Assembly: GCF_014154935.1 (NCBI RefSeq)
Contig: NZ_JACEHH010000005.1
Location: 186,001 to 250,000 of the forward strand
DNA from: Stieleria mannarensis
Lineage (GTDB): Bacteria > Planctomycetota > Planctomycetia > Pirellulales > Pirellulaceae
DNA: 64,000 bases
Reading direction: 5' to 3'
Shown one piece after another: positions 16,927 through 25,185 of the stretch. The stretch's first letter is position 1. Every line of letters begins with the position of its first letter. A program made the translations under genes and the position numbers. The notes beneath the pieces were generated by a model. That model had not been told where the DNA came from. It made no database searches and saw nothing but the letters and a program-made list of their open reading frames with translations.

Positions 16927-18279
16927 ATGAAACTGATCTGTTTCGAAGACGAATCCGTCAGCAGGCTGCACCCGATCACTCTCGCCCGTCCTGCTTACGC
17001 GATCACCTGTGCCAGTTACCAGCTGGTCGATTGGCTAAGACAATTGCCGGGCGAATTGACAGTTGCGATCCGCAAGTATTTGGCACCGATCCAGTTGTTG
17101 GAGTCGGAGCTTTCGGCACCGTCACGGGAATCCGTCCAAGGCCAAGAGGTTTTGTTGATCAACGCGCGGTTGGTGCCCCGCGTCGACGTGCTGGCGGCGC
17201 TGAAGTCATTGTGCAACAGCACGACCGCCGGGGTGCTGCGATGCGAGCGCACCGGCGCGATCCTGGCCGCCCGACTGACGGCGCGGGAAACCCAGTCGCT
17301 GCAGTCGGCGGTGCCCGATGCCGGCCAGAGCGTCGCCGAGCCGGTTTCGCCGTTTCAAAAACCGGCACGCAAGTCCACCGGCGATCTGGAAAAGCTCAGC
17401 GACGACGGCGTGGTCGAGCAACTGCTGGGTGTGGCCGCCGACTTGCCGACCGACTCGCTGCCGGTCAGCCCGGACGACCTGCCGGCATTCGACTGGCCCC
17501 ATGACGTTGTGGCCTGGCACATGACGGAAATGCCGGCCGCGATGCAATGGCGGCTCGGCCGCGGCGGTTACACCGAAACCTCCGACGGTGTGTTTGTCGC
17601 CGAGGGTGTTTCGATCGGGCAATACGCCGCCATCGACACCAGCGACGGCCCGATCCTGTTGGACCAGAACGTTAAAGTCGGTCCCTTTTGTTTGTTGGCC
17701 GGGCCGGTCTATGCCGGGCGCGGGACACGCATCATCGAACACGCCGCGCTCAAAGACGGCGTCTCTCTCGGGCACACCGTCAAGATCGGCGGCGAAGTCG
17801 AAGCGTCGGTGATCGAGCCCTACTCAAACAAACAGCATCACGGTTTTCTCGGCCACAGTTACCTGGGCAGCTGGATCAACCTGGGCGCCGGGACCTGCAA
17901 CAGCGACCTCAAAAACACGTACGGCAAAATTAACATCGAGTACGGGAACGAAAAGATCGCCACCGGCATGCAATTCCTCGGCTGCATCATGGGCGATTAC
18001 AGCAAGACCGCCATCAACACCAGCATTTTCACGGGCAAGGTGATCGGCGTCTGCAGCATGCTGTACGGATTTGCCACGTCCAACGTCCCCAGTTTCGTCA
18101 ATTACGCCCGGCTGTTCGGCCAACAATCCTTGCTGCCGGCCGAAGTCATGGTCAGCACCCAGCAACGGATGTTCTCGCGTCGAAACGTGGAACAACGTGA
18201 ATGTGATGTTCAATTGATCCACGACATGTACAAGTTGACGATCGCCGAACGCGACCGCGCCGACCACGACGGGTTCTAG
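16927..18279 (+). CDS. GlmU-like putative sugar nucleotidyltransferase
   Basis: The start is placed at ATG 16927 (MKLICFEDE); an in-frame ATG at 16909 is the alternative. The product (450 aa) begins LICFEDESVSRLHPITLARP, typical of the GlmU-related family annotated as putative sugar nucleotidyltransferase. The C-terminal half has hexapeptide (left-handed beta-helix) character: VSIGQYAAIDTSDGPILLDQ, VKVGPFCLLAGP, then GAGTCNSDLKNTYGKI. In GlmU the beta-helix carries acetyltransferase activity and the N-domain transfers UMP. The N-domain here lacks the classical GxGTRM loop, so the substrate is uncertain. It stands alone, and the next gene is 600 bases away. Confidence 0.75.
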   Translation: MKLICFEDESVSRLHPITLARPAYAITCASYQLVDWLRQLPGELTVAIRKYLAPIQLLESELSAPSRESVQGQEVLLINARLVPRVDVLAALKSLCNSTTAGVLRCERTGAILAARLTARETQSLQSAVPDAGQSVAEPVSPFQKPARKSTGDLEKLSDDGVVEQLLGVAADLPTDSLPVSPDDLPAFDWPHDVVAWHMTEMPAAMQWRLGRGGYTETSDGVFVAEGVSIGQYAAIDTSDGPILLDQNVKVGPFCLLAGPVYAGRGTRIIEHAALKDGVSLGHTVKIGGEVEASVIEPYSNKQHHGFLGHSYLGSWINLGAGTCNSDLKNTYGKINIEYGNEKIATGMQFLGCIMGDYSKTAINTSIFTGKVIGVCSMLYGFATSNVPSFVNYARLFGQQSLLPAEVMVSTQQRMFSRRNVEQRECDVQLIHDMYKLTIAERDRADHDGF

Positions 18280-18874
18280 GCGTTGGAACTGGCCAAGCAG
18301 AAGGCCAGGGCGAGTAGGGCGGCCGGCAGGGCGAACAGGCGAATCAGCATCAAAAAGACTCCGGGAACGGGGATCCGATGGCGTTACATAGGTGACCGTT
18401 GGGATGCACCCCGAATGCCAAACCGAAAAAGAACGCAATTTACGGTTCTTACGGCATTTGCGAGTCAACAATTCGACACCAGGCGCAGTCAAGATGACCT
18501 CCCCCGGTCCCACGGGGGACAGCCCCCGGGCTGATCGTCTTTTCAGGTGATGCACGGCAGGTGGTCGCCGGCTGGAGAAATGGTTTGGTCAAAAAATTGA
18601 GTGGTCAAAAAATGAGAAGGCCGCAGCGGTAGCGATCACGCCCACGAGCCAGAGCATTTTTTGACCAGCCCATTTTTTGACCCCATTCTCTCTCCTTCTC
18701 GGTTCCTTGCTCGATGCCTCTGGAGCGCGTAGGCGGCATGAACGGGGGGCAGGAAGATTTTGGAGGTAGGAAAATTTTGGAGGTAGGAAAATTGTCGGTT
18801 GACGCTGGCCAGGGTATGGATCTGGTATTCTTGTTGCCCCACTGACGTCTTTTTCCCCACAACCGGATCCCGCC
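18280..18874. other. Gene-free gap with palindromic repeats
   Basis: I see no coding sequence. The gap holds a GGGGGACAGCCCCC palindrome variant near 18510-18530, the first GGTCAAAAAAT element (18584-18683), and a direct duplication of TTTTGGAGGTAGGAAAAT (18752-18790) related to the repeat at 14868. A promoter for the NIPSNAP gene should lie in the last ~80 bases. Confidence 0.6.
18584..18683. repeat. GGTCAAAAAAT palindromic element, left copy
   Basis: Two tandem TGGTCAAAAAAT units are followed by about 45 bases and then two inverted units (ATTTTTTGACC). The core (GAGAAGGCCGCAGCGG, GCGATCACGCCCACGAGCC) is clearly related to the core of the second copy at 19694-19797. The two copies lie in the same orientation on either side of the NIPSNAP gene. 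Confidence 0.8.
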
Positions 18875-19633
18875 ATGATGTCGTCTCGATTGACCGTTTT
18901 TGTCGCCACCTTCGGATGGCTTGCCGCCCTGTGGCTGACTGCGCCCGATGCACGGGCGGACGTTTATGAGCTGCGGATTTACAAGACGGCCGAAGGCAAA
19001 CTGGATGCGCTCAACGCCCGCTTTCGCGACCACACGATGCGGTTGTTTCAAAAGCACGGCATCGAATCGATCGGCTACTGGGTTCCCACCGACGAAGAAA
19101 CATCTAAGAACACGCTGATCTATGTGATCAAACATGCCAGTCGTGACGCCGCGGCCGAATCGTGGAAAGCGTTCATTGCCGACCCCGAGTGGAAGAAGGC
19201 GGCGGCCGAATCCGGCGTCGGGCGATTGGCCGGGCCGCCCGCATCGATCTACATGGAGGCGACCGACTATTCGCCCAGCTATGAAAACGCCGACGGTGAT
19301 GAAGACGACGTGTTCGAGTTGCGGATCTACAAGGCGCGCGAGGGCAAACTCGGAAAACTCGACGCCCGCTTCCGTGACCACACGATCGACCTGTTTGCCA
19401 AGCACGGCATCAAGTCGGTCGCGTATTGGCATCCGACCGATCAGCCTGATTCGGCCGACACGTTGATCTACATCATCGAGCACGAAAGTGCCGACGCGGC
19501 CAAGCAATCCTGGAAGGCGTTCGGGTCCGACCCGGCGTGGAAGAAGGCCGCCCGAGAATCCGGCGTCGGCGGCTTGGCAAAGAAACCGGAATCGATCTAC
19601 ATGAAGGCGACCGATTACTCGCCGATCAAATGA
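18875..19633 (+). CDS. Secreted protein with two NIPSNAP domains
   Basis: The 252-aa protein has an N-terminal signal peptide (SRLTVFVATFGWLAALW, cleavage near ARA-DVYEL). Two copies of a NIPSNAP domain follow (about 30-130 and 145-250), each with the pattern VYELRIYK/VFELRIYK, EGKL, ARFRDHT, KHGI and DPEWKKAA/DPAWKKAA, joined by an acidic linker. NIPSNAP domains form dimeric alpha-beta-barrel folds of mostly unknown function; in planctomycetes they are frequent in exported proteins. The internal repeat likely makes a pseudo-dimer in one chain. It is a single-gene unit flanked by two copies of the same palindromic element. Confidence 0.85.
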   Translation: MMSSRLTVFVATFGWLAALWLTAPDARADVYELRIYKTAEGKLDALNARFRDHTMRLFQKHGIESIGYWVPTDEETSKNTLIYVIKHASRDAAAESWKAFIADPEWKKAAAESGVGRLAGPPASIYMEATDYSPSYENADGDEDDVFELRIYKAREGKLGKLDARFRDHTIDLFAKHGIKSVAYWHPTDQPDSADTLIYIIEHESADAAKQSWKAFGSDPAWKKAARESGVGGLAKKPESIYMKATDYSPIK

Positions 19634-19693
19634 CGGTGTGGGGTTCGGGCAGGGAGGGGCATCGGGACTCGATACCTGCTTTGACGGTCATGG

Positions 19694-19797
19694 AGAAAAG
19701 CTGGTCAAAAAATGGGGTGGTCAAAAAATGAGAGCGCGGTTGCTGCAGCGATCGCACCCTCGTGCCTGCCCTATTTTGACCCACTCATTTTTTGACC
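19694..19797. repeat. GGTCAAAAAAT palindromic element, right copy
   Basis: Same architecture as 18584-18683: TGGTCAAAAAATGGGG and GGTCAAAAAATGAG, a core containing GCAGCGATCGCACCCTCGTG, then ATTTTGACCC and ATTTTTTGACC. It lies in the gap between the convergent NIPSNAP and lipA genes and could form a long hairpin in the transcript. Confidence 0.8.
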
Positions 19798-19818
19798 GAT
19801 TGCCTGTCCGCCCCCGAG

Positions 19819-20739
19819 CTACATGTCCGTTTCGGCCATGTCGCGGGCGTGGTAGCTGCTGCGGACGAAGGGGCCGCTGGCGACTTTTTTGAATCCCATG
19901 CCCTTGGCGATCTCGCCGAGTTCTTCGAACTCTTCCGGCGGAACGTAGCGAACCACGGGCAGGTACTTTTCGCCCGGTTGCAGGTATTGGCCCAGCGTCA
20001 GAAAGTCGACGTCGTACTCGCGGAGGTCCGCCAGCGCGTCGAGCAACTCGCCGCGTTCTTCACCCAGTCCCAACATCAAGCCGCTCTTGGTCTTCACCTC
20101 TGCGTCGTACTCTTTGACCTTTCGCATCATGCCCAGCGTCCATTGGTAATCACTTTTGGGGCCACGCACGCGGCGATACAGTCGCGGGACGGTTTCCATG
20201 TTGTGATTGAACACGGTGGGTTTGGCCTGGATGACCCGCGCCAAGGCGTCTTTGCAGGCGACGAAGTCCGGCGTCAGCACTTCGGTCGTCGCGCCACATC
20301 GCTCACGGACGGCGACCACGCAGCGATAAAAGTGGTCGGCCCCCCCGTCGGGCAGGTCGTCGCGGGTGACGCTGGTGATCACGACGTGCTTGAGTCCCAA
20401 TCGCGCGGCGGCTTCGGCGACGCGCTCGGGTTCGTCCGATTCGGGCACCTCCGGCGGCCGCCCGCGGTGGACCGCACAGAACCCGCAGGGTCGAGTGCAA
20501 ACGTTGCCCAAAATCATGAACGTCGCCGTTTGCTGGCTGTAGCATTCCATCCGATTGGGGCACTTGGCGTTGTCGCACACCGTCTCCAGTTTCAACTCCT
20601 CCAACAGCCCCTCGGTCATATGGTTCGCGTTGCTCTTGGGGATGGGGCGTTTCAGCCAGCGGGGCAAGCGACCACTGCCGCTGAGTGCGGTTCCGACGGG
20701 GATTTCAGGATCTGCGACGACGGGTAATCGGAAGGCCAT
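19819..20739 (-). CDS. lipA: Lipoyl synthase
   Basis: I chose ATG 20739 (MAFRLPVVAD); the frame reaches 20769. The 306-aa protein is a radical-SAM enzyme that inserts two sulfurs into octanoyl-lipoyl domains. It has the LipA auxiliary-cluster motif CDNAKCPNRMEC (C-x4-C-x5-C), the radical-SAM motif CTRPCGFC (C-x3-C-x2-C), VITSVTRDDLPDGG, and the C-terminal GPFVRSSYHA with the conserved RSSY serine that ligates the auxiliary cluster. Length is normal for the family. lipB is not adjacent. It diverges from smpB across 118 bases. Confidence 0.97.
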   Translation of the reverse strand: MAFRLPVVADPEIPVGTALSGSGRLPRWLKRPIPKSNANHMTEGLLEELKLETVCDNAKCPNRMECYSQQTATFMILGNVCTRPCGFCAVHRGRPPEVPESDEPERVAEAAARLGLKHVVITSVTRDDLPDGGADHFYRCVVAVRERCGATTEVLTPDFVACKDALARVIQAKPTVFNHNMETVPRLYRRVRGPKSDYQWTLGMMRKVKEYDAEVKTKSGLMLGLGEERGELLDALADLREYDVDFLTLGQYLQPGEKYLPVVRYVPPEEFEELGEIAKGMGFKKVASGPFVRSSYHARDMAETDM

Positions 20740-20857
20740 GGACAAACACGGAGCGAGACAGGCGGACAATCAGTGAACCCTTTCGGGTCCCGTATTGTAA
20801 TGAGTCTGTCTCAAGGGCAATGGCTAACGACTCGAGTCCGGATACAATCCCCCCACC

Positions 20858-21367
20858 ATGGCCAAGAAAAAATCAAAAAAGAAAGGTGCGGCGGCCAGCA
20901 AGAAAGCCGACTCGGGATTCACGATGGTCTCGGAAAACCGCAAAGCTCGCCACCGTTACGAGATTTTGGACTCGATCGAGTGCGGGTTGATGCTGATGGG
21001 CAGCGAAGTCAAATCGATGCGGGAGGGCAAATTGTCGCTGGACGAGGCACACATCCGCGTCAAAGACCACGAACTGTGGCTGATCGGCGCGGACATTGCC
21101 CATTACAACAACGCCGGGATGTGGAATCACGACCCGCGGCGCCCCCGAAAACTGCTGGTGCACGCCCGCGAGTTCGACAAGTTCGCCGGCCGGGCCCACG
21201 AGCGGGGGCTGACGCTGATCCCTTTGAGGGTCTATTTCAACGACCGGGGACTGGCCAAATGCGTGATGGGGCTGGTCAAGGGCAAGAAACTGCACGACAA
21301 ACGAGAAACACTGAAGAAACGAGACTCCGACCGCGGCCTGCGACGGGCCATGCGGGGACGGGGATAA
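20858..21367 (+). CDS. smpB: SsrA-binding protein SmpB
   Basis: The 169-aa protein binds tmRNA and rescues stalled ribosomes. It shows the family signatures NRKARHRYEILDSIECGLML, GSEVKSMREGKLSL, ELWLIGADIAHY, LIPLRVYFNDRGLAK and a basic C-terminal tail (RETLKKRDSDR). The Lys-rich N-terminus (KKKSKKKGAAASKK) is longer than in Escherichia coli. No ssrA (tmRNA) gene is visible nearby. A strong inverted repeat starts right at the stop codon and could end the transcript. Confidence 0.97.
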   Translation: MAKKKSKKKGAAASKKADSGFTMVSENRKARHRYEILDSIECGLMLMGSEVKSMREGKLSLDEAHIRVKDHELWLIGADIAHYNNAGMWNHDPRRPRKLLVHAREFDKFAGRAHERGLTLIPLRVYFNDRGLAKCVMGLVKGKKLHDKRETLKKRDSDRGLRRAMRGRG

Positions 21368-21368
21368 A

Positions 21369-21482
21369 TGTGGGATAGGCTTCTAGCCTGTCAATGCTGA
21401 ACTCGACAGGCTAGAAGCCTATCCCACACTCGACAGGCTAGAAGCCTATCCCACACTCGACAGGCTAGAAGCCTATCCCACT
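21369..21482. repeat. 24-bp inverted repeat followed by tandem copies of its right arm
   Basis: Left arm TGTGGGATAGGCTTCTAGCC (plus TGTC) at 21369-21392 pairs perfectly with the right arm at 21405-21428. Two further right-arm copies (21432-21455, 21459-21482) give a 27-bp period. The hairpin starts at the smpB stop and the last copy ends 25 bases before the next gene. A diverged version (AAGCCAGAAGCCGATCCCAC) lies at 52987-53006. Confidence 0.85.
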
Positions 21483-21507
21483 TTTAATAACCCACACCAA
21501 TCTAACC

Positions 21508-22212
21508 GTGACCGAACAACCGACTGCGAAATCATCCGAGGTGCTCAAGCTCACCGACGTGATCAAGACGTTTGACCAGCCCGGTGGCGGCAAGTTGACC
21601 GTGCTGGATATCCCCGAGCTGACGATCGATGCCGGCGAGCAGATGGCGTTGATCGGACAAAGCGGTGGCGGCAAGACCACGCTGCTGCACTTGATCGCCG
21701 GATTGCTGACGCCCGATTCGGGCAGCGTCCGTGTCGCCGGGATCGAATTGACCAAGCTGTCTGAACAGGGCCGCGACCGCTGTCGCGCCGCCACGGTCGG
21801 CTATGTGTTCCAAACCTTCAATCTGTTGCCCGCGTTCTCGGCGATCGAAAACATCCAACTGGGAATGGCATTCGGCAACCGCGCGATCGATACCGAACGG
21901 GCCTATGACCTGTTGGACAAAGTCGGTTTGTCGGATCGCGCCAGCTATCGTCCCAACCAGCTTTCGGTCGGACAACAGCAACGCGTCGCCATCGCACGTG
22001 CCCTGGCCGGCAAACCCAAGTTGTTGTTGGCCGACGAACCGACCGCCAACGTCGATCCGGCCAGCAGCGACACCGTGCTGGACCTGATCATCGGTTCCTG
22101 TCGCGACGAGAACATCGCGCTGATGATGGTCACCCACTCGATGGAAGTGACCAAGCGGTTCGAGCGCGTCGAACATCTGGACGAACTGAATCGTATTTTC
22201 CAGACCCTGTAA
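21508..22212 (+). CDS. ABC transporter ATP-binding protein (LolD/MacB type)
   Basis: GTG start at 21508. The 234-aa ATPase has Walker A GQSGGGKTT (about 49-57), Q-loop GYVFQTFNLLPAFS, signature LSVGQQQR, Walker B LLLADEPT and switch His in MMVTHS. The sequence fits the MacB/LolD subfamily that powers lipoprotein release or efflux by mechanotransmission. Its partner permease starts 60 bases downstream, so the two probably form one exporter. The substrate is unknown. Confidence 0.9.
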   Translation: MTEQPTAKSSEVLKLTDVIKTFDQPGGGKLTVLDIPELTIDAGEQMALIGQSGGGKTTLLHLIAGLLTPDSGSVRVAGIELTKLSEQGRDRCRAATVGYVFQTFNLLPAFSAIENIQLGMAFGNRAIDTERAYDLLDKVGLSDRASYRPNQLSVGQQQRVAIARALAGKPKLLLADEPTANVDPASSDTVLDLIIGSCRDENIALMMVTHSMEVTKRFERVEHLDELNRIFQTL

Positions 22213-22272
22213 ACGACGACCGACAACACTCTGCCGATCCGAACTCTGCCCAACCTCGAATAGAACCTGACC

Positions 22273-23637
22273 ATGTGGCTGCTCCGAATCGCTTGGCGAA
22301 ACTTCTGTTATCGATCGCTTTCGAGTGTCTTGACGACGATTTCGCTGGCCCTGGGTGTGGCGTTGGTGGTGATGGTGTTGGCGGTCTTTGGGATCGTCAC
22401 CGAAGCGTTTTCACGTAACGCCCAAGTCGGTTACAACCTGGTCGTCGGTCCCAAAGGCAGCGCGCTGCAACTGACGCTCAATAGTGTTTACTACCTGAGC
22501 CAACCGATCGAGAACCTGCCGTTTACCGAGTACATGGAGTTCTTTGACGCGCCGGCCCGTGCCGAAATGGTTCGCAAGTACGGCGGCGACCCGGCACTCG
22601 GCGAGCGTGACGGCGTTTACTACCCGATGATCGCCGGTGGCTATGCGATTCCGCTGGCGCTGGGCGATTACCTGGGCGAGTTTCGTGTGGTCGGCACCAC
22701 GCCGGACTTCTTTGAAAAACTGCGGCACGGGCCGACGCTGGAAGAACCGTTTACGATGCGCGAGGGCCGCGCGCTCGAATCTTACTCCGACGACTACGGT
22801 TACTATGAAGCCGTGCTGGGATCGCGTGTTGCGGCGCACATGAATCTGGCCGTCGGCGACACGTTCAGCTCCACCCACGGTGATCCCGAAGGCAAGGGAC
22901 ACGGCCAGAAGTTCACGGTCGTGGGGGTGTTGGCACCGACCGGAACGCCCAACGACCGAGCGGCGTTTGTGAACTTGGAAGGGTTTTATCTGCAAGAAAA
23001 CCACGCCAAGCCGCTGACCGGTGAGGAGACGATCGAGCCGCCGAGTGAGGCTCCGAATGATCCCGACGGAGCGATGCCGTTGACGATCCCCGAGCGCGAG
23101 GTGACGTCGATCTTGGTGCGGACCGGGATGCCGATGATGGGCGTGGTGCTGGAAAACCAAGTCAACGAGAGTTTGCGGAGCCAGGCGGCGGCGCCGGTCG
23201 GCGAGATCGCGAAGCTGATGAACGCGATCATCGGCCCGTTGTTGGCCGCCTTGTTGGTGATCACGCTGATCACCTGTGTCGTGGCGGCCGTCGGGGTGCT
23301 GGTCGCCATCTACAACTCGATGAACGACCGGCGGCGGGACATCGCGGTGATGCGAGCCTTGGGGGCCCGTCGGGGGACGGTCACGGGGGTGATTTTGCTG
23401 GAAAGTTTCCTGGTCGCGTTGATCGGCGCCCTGTCGGGGTGGTTTTTGGCGCACGCATCGATTTGGGCGTTCAGCGGCGAAATCGAAGATCGGACGGGGG
23501 TGCAAGTCGGGATACTAACGACCAGCGCCTATGAGTGGTACATTTTCCCGCTCGTTTTGATTCTGGCCGCGTTGGCGGGAATCTTGCCCGCCGCGAGTGC
23601 CTATCGAACCGACGTCGGTACGAATCTGGCGGCGTAG
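22273..23637 (+). CDS. ABC transporter permease, FtsX/MacB family
   Basis: The 454-aa protein has the MacB-type layout. A first membrane helix (LSSVLTTISLALGVALVVMV, residues ~15-45) is followed by a large periplasmic core domain (~60-310) and three C-terminal helices of the FtsX domain (about 320-350, 370-400, 420-445) with NDRRRDIAVMRALGARR between helices, the usual coupling segment. It works with the ATPase immediately upstream. Proteins of this kind shuttle lipoproteins or small molecules without a classical transport channel. Confidence 0.88.
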   Translation: MWLLRIAWRNFCYRSLSSVLTTISLALGVALVVMVLAVFGIVTEAFSRNAQVGYNLVVGPKGSALQLTLNSVYYLSQPIENLPFTEYMEFFDAPARAEMVRKYGGDPALGERDGVYYPMIAGGYAIPLALGDYLGEFRVVGTTPDFFEKLRHGPTLEEPFTMREGRALESYSDDYGYYEAVLGSRVAAHMNLAVGDTFSSTHGDPEGKGHGQKFTVVGVLAPTGTPNDRAAFVNLEGFYLQENHAKPLTGEETIEPPSEAPNDPDGAMPLTIPEREVTSILVRTGMPMMGVVLENQVNESLRSQAAAPVGEIAKLMNAIIGPLLAALLVITLITCVVAAVGVLVAIYNSMNDRRRDIAVMRALGARRGTVTGVILLESFLVALIGALSGWFLAHASIWAFSGEIEDRTGVQVGILTTSAYEWYIFPLVLILAALAGILPAASAYRTDVGTNLAA

Positions 23638-23735
23638 GCCCCGAGAGGCGATTCGTCCAACCCACATTGATACGATCACGCCGCACTCGCGCGCTGTGAC
23701 GACCGACCGACCACCCCGCCCCCCGAACGTCCCCC

Positions 23736-25076
23736 ATGAACCAGCCTGAGCCGAACGGAACGTCCGGCGACGACACGGCGATCGCTTCCGCCCAGCCCGA
23801 TTCCGACTCGCCTGTTGCCCCCCCGCCCCAAGACGTCGCCTCGGGCGAACCGCCCAAGCGTCGTCAGCCGGGGATGCTGTTCATTTGGGTGACGCTGTTT
23901 ATCGACATCCTGGGCATCGGGATCGTGATTCCGGTGTTACCGGCACTGGTCCAGGAATTGTCGGGACTGGATGAGTCGGGTGCCTCGTGGTACTACGGAT
24001 TGATCGTCGCCTCTTACGCGACGATGCAGTTCTTTTTCGCGCCGATCTTGGGTGGCCTTTCGGACCGATTCGGACGGCGGCCGATCTTGCTGGTCGCGCT
24101 GTTCGGACTGGGCGTCGATTTCATGATCCAGGGGTTTGCCAACAGTTTGTGGTTGTTGTTCCTGGCCCGATTGATCTCGGGCGTCTTCGGCGCCAGCTTC
24201 ACCGTCGGCAATGCGTACATCGCGGACATCTCCAATGACGACACCCGGGCGCGAAACTTCGGGCTGGTCGGCGCCGCCTTCGGTCTCGGGTTCACCTTCG
24301 GACCACCGCTGGGCGGCGTGTTGGGCGAGGCAATCGATATCCGCGTCCCGTTCTTTGTCACTGCGGGCTTGGCGTTGGTGAACTGGTTGTACGGCTACTT
24401 CATCCTGCCGGAATCGTTGCCGCCGGAAAAACGTCGAGCGTTTTCGCTGCGGAATGCCAGACCGCTGGGGGCCGTCGGCACGCTTCGGCGATATCCCCTG
24501 GTAGCCGCCCTGGCCGCGGTGTTTCTGCTCAAGGCATTTGCCCAGCGCGGTCTGGAAAACGTCTTCGTGCTGTTTTCGGAATTCCGCTTCGACTGGAACG
24601 CGATGACCGTGGGATTGTTCCTCGGTTGGGTGGGGATCTTGGCGATCATCGTGCAGGGCGGCCTGGTGCGACCGATCGTCAAACGGTTCGGCGAACGGCA
24701 CGTGTTGTTGATGGCCACGGTGATTTCCGCGGTGTCGTTTTTCGGGTACGCGTTTGCGACCGCCGCCTGGATGCTGCCCGTGATCGCTGCGGTCGGTGCA
24801 CTGGGCGGCCTGGCCGGGCCGGCCATCCAAAGCTTGATCACCAAGCGGGTTGATGAAACCGAACACGGTGAGGTGCAAGGGGCGCTGACGTCGCTACAGG
24901 GATTGACCAGCATCGCCGCGCCGATCGTTTTCACCAGCGGTCTGTTCGGCTACTTCACCCGCGACGAGGCGGAGTTCCAATTCGCCGGCGCGCCGTTCCT
25001 GTTGGGCGGGATCCTGATTTTCGCCGCCTTCTTTCTCGCGATCGTCGTGTTTCGAAAACATCCCGAAGATGCGTAG
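23736..25076 (+). CDS. MFS transporter (TetA-like drug/H+ antiporter family)
   Basis: The 446-aa protein has a Pro/Ser-rich cytoplasmic N-terminus (~45 residues), then about 12 membrane helices starting at MLFIWVTLFIDILGIGIVIP. Motif A is present as GGLSDRFGRRPIL between helices 2 and 3, and the antiporter-type motif C region appears as AAFGLGFTFGPPLGG. The closest general type is the TetA/TCR1-like efflux group. Actual substrate and any role in resistance are unknown. Confidence 0.88.
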   Translation: MNQPEPNGTSGDDTAIASAQPDSDSPVAPPPQDVASGEPPKRRQPGMLFIWVTLFIDILGIGIVIPVLPALVQELSGLDESGASWYYGLIVASYATMQFFFAPILGGLSDRFGRRPILLVALFGLGVDFMIQGFANSLWLLFLARLISGVFGASFTVGNAYIADISNDDTRARNFGLVGAAFGLGFTFGPPLGGVLGEAIDIRVPFFVTAGLALVNWLYGYFILPESLPPEKRRAFSLRNARPLGAVGTLRRYPLVAALAAVFLLKAFAQRGLENVFVLFSEFRFDWNAMTVGLFLGWVGILAIIVQGGLVRPIVKRFGERHVLLMATVISAVSFFGYAFATAAWMLPVIAAVGALGGLAGPAIQSLITKRVDETEHGEVQGALTSLQGLTSIAAPIVFTSGLFGYFTRDEAEFQFAGAPFLLGGILIFAAFFLAIVVFRKHPEDA

Positions 25077-25089
25077 CTGGACAGTGCGT

Positions 25090-25165
25090 TCCCGACGTAG
25101 CTACGCTCGCCAGAGCGTGGGAAACTACGGGAGTCCACCTTCTGGCGAAGGTAGCTACGTTCAAC
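25090..25165. repeat. GTAGCTACG palindromic element, copy 1
   Basis: GTAGCTACGCTCGCCAGAGC on the left and CCTTCTGGCGAAGGTAGCTA on the right form an imperfect inverted repeat between the convergent MFS gene and the gene at 25186. The right arm recurs at 51279-51304 (CACCTTCTGGCGAAGGTAGC). Confidence 0.7.
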
Positions 25166-25185
25166 CGGCGATGCACGATCTGCCG

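Noticed and set aside
18605-19507. 300-codon minus-strand frame across the NIPSNAP gene
   Set aside because: It is the antisense shadow of the NIPSNAP gene plus repeats; the plus-strand gene has the clear domain and signal peptide.
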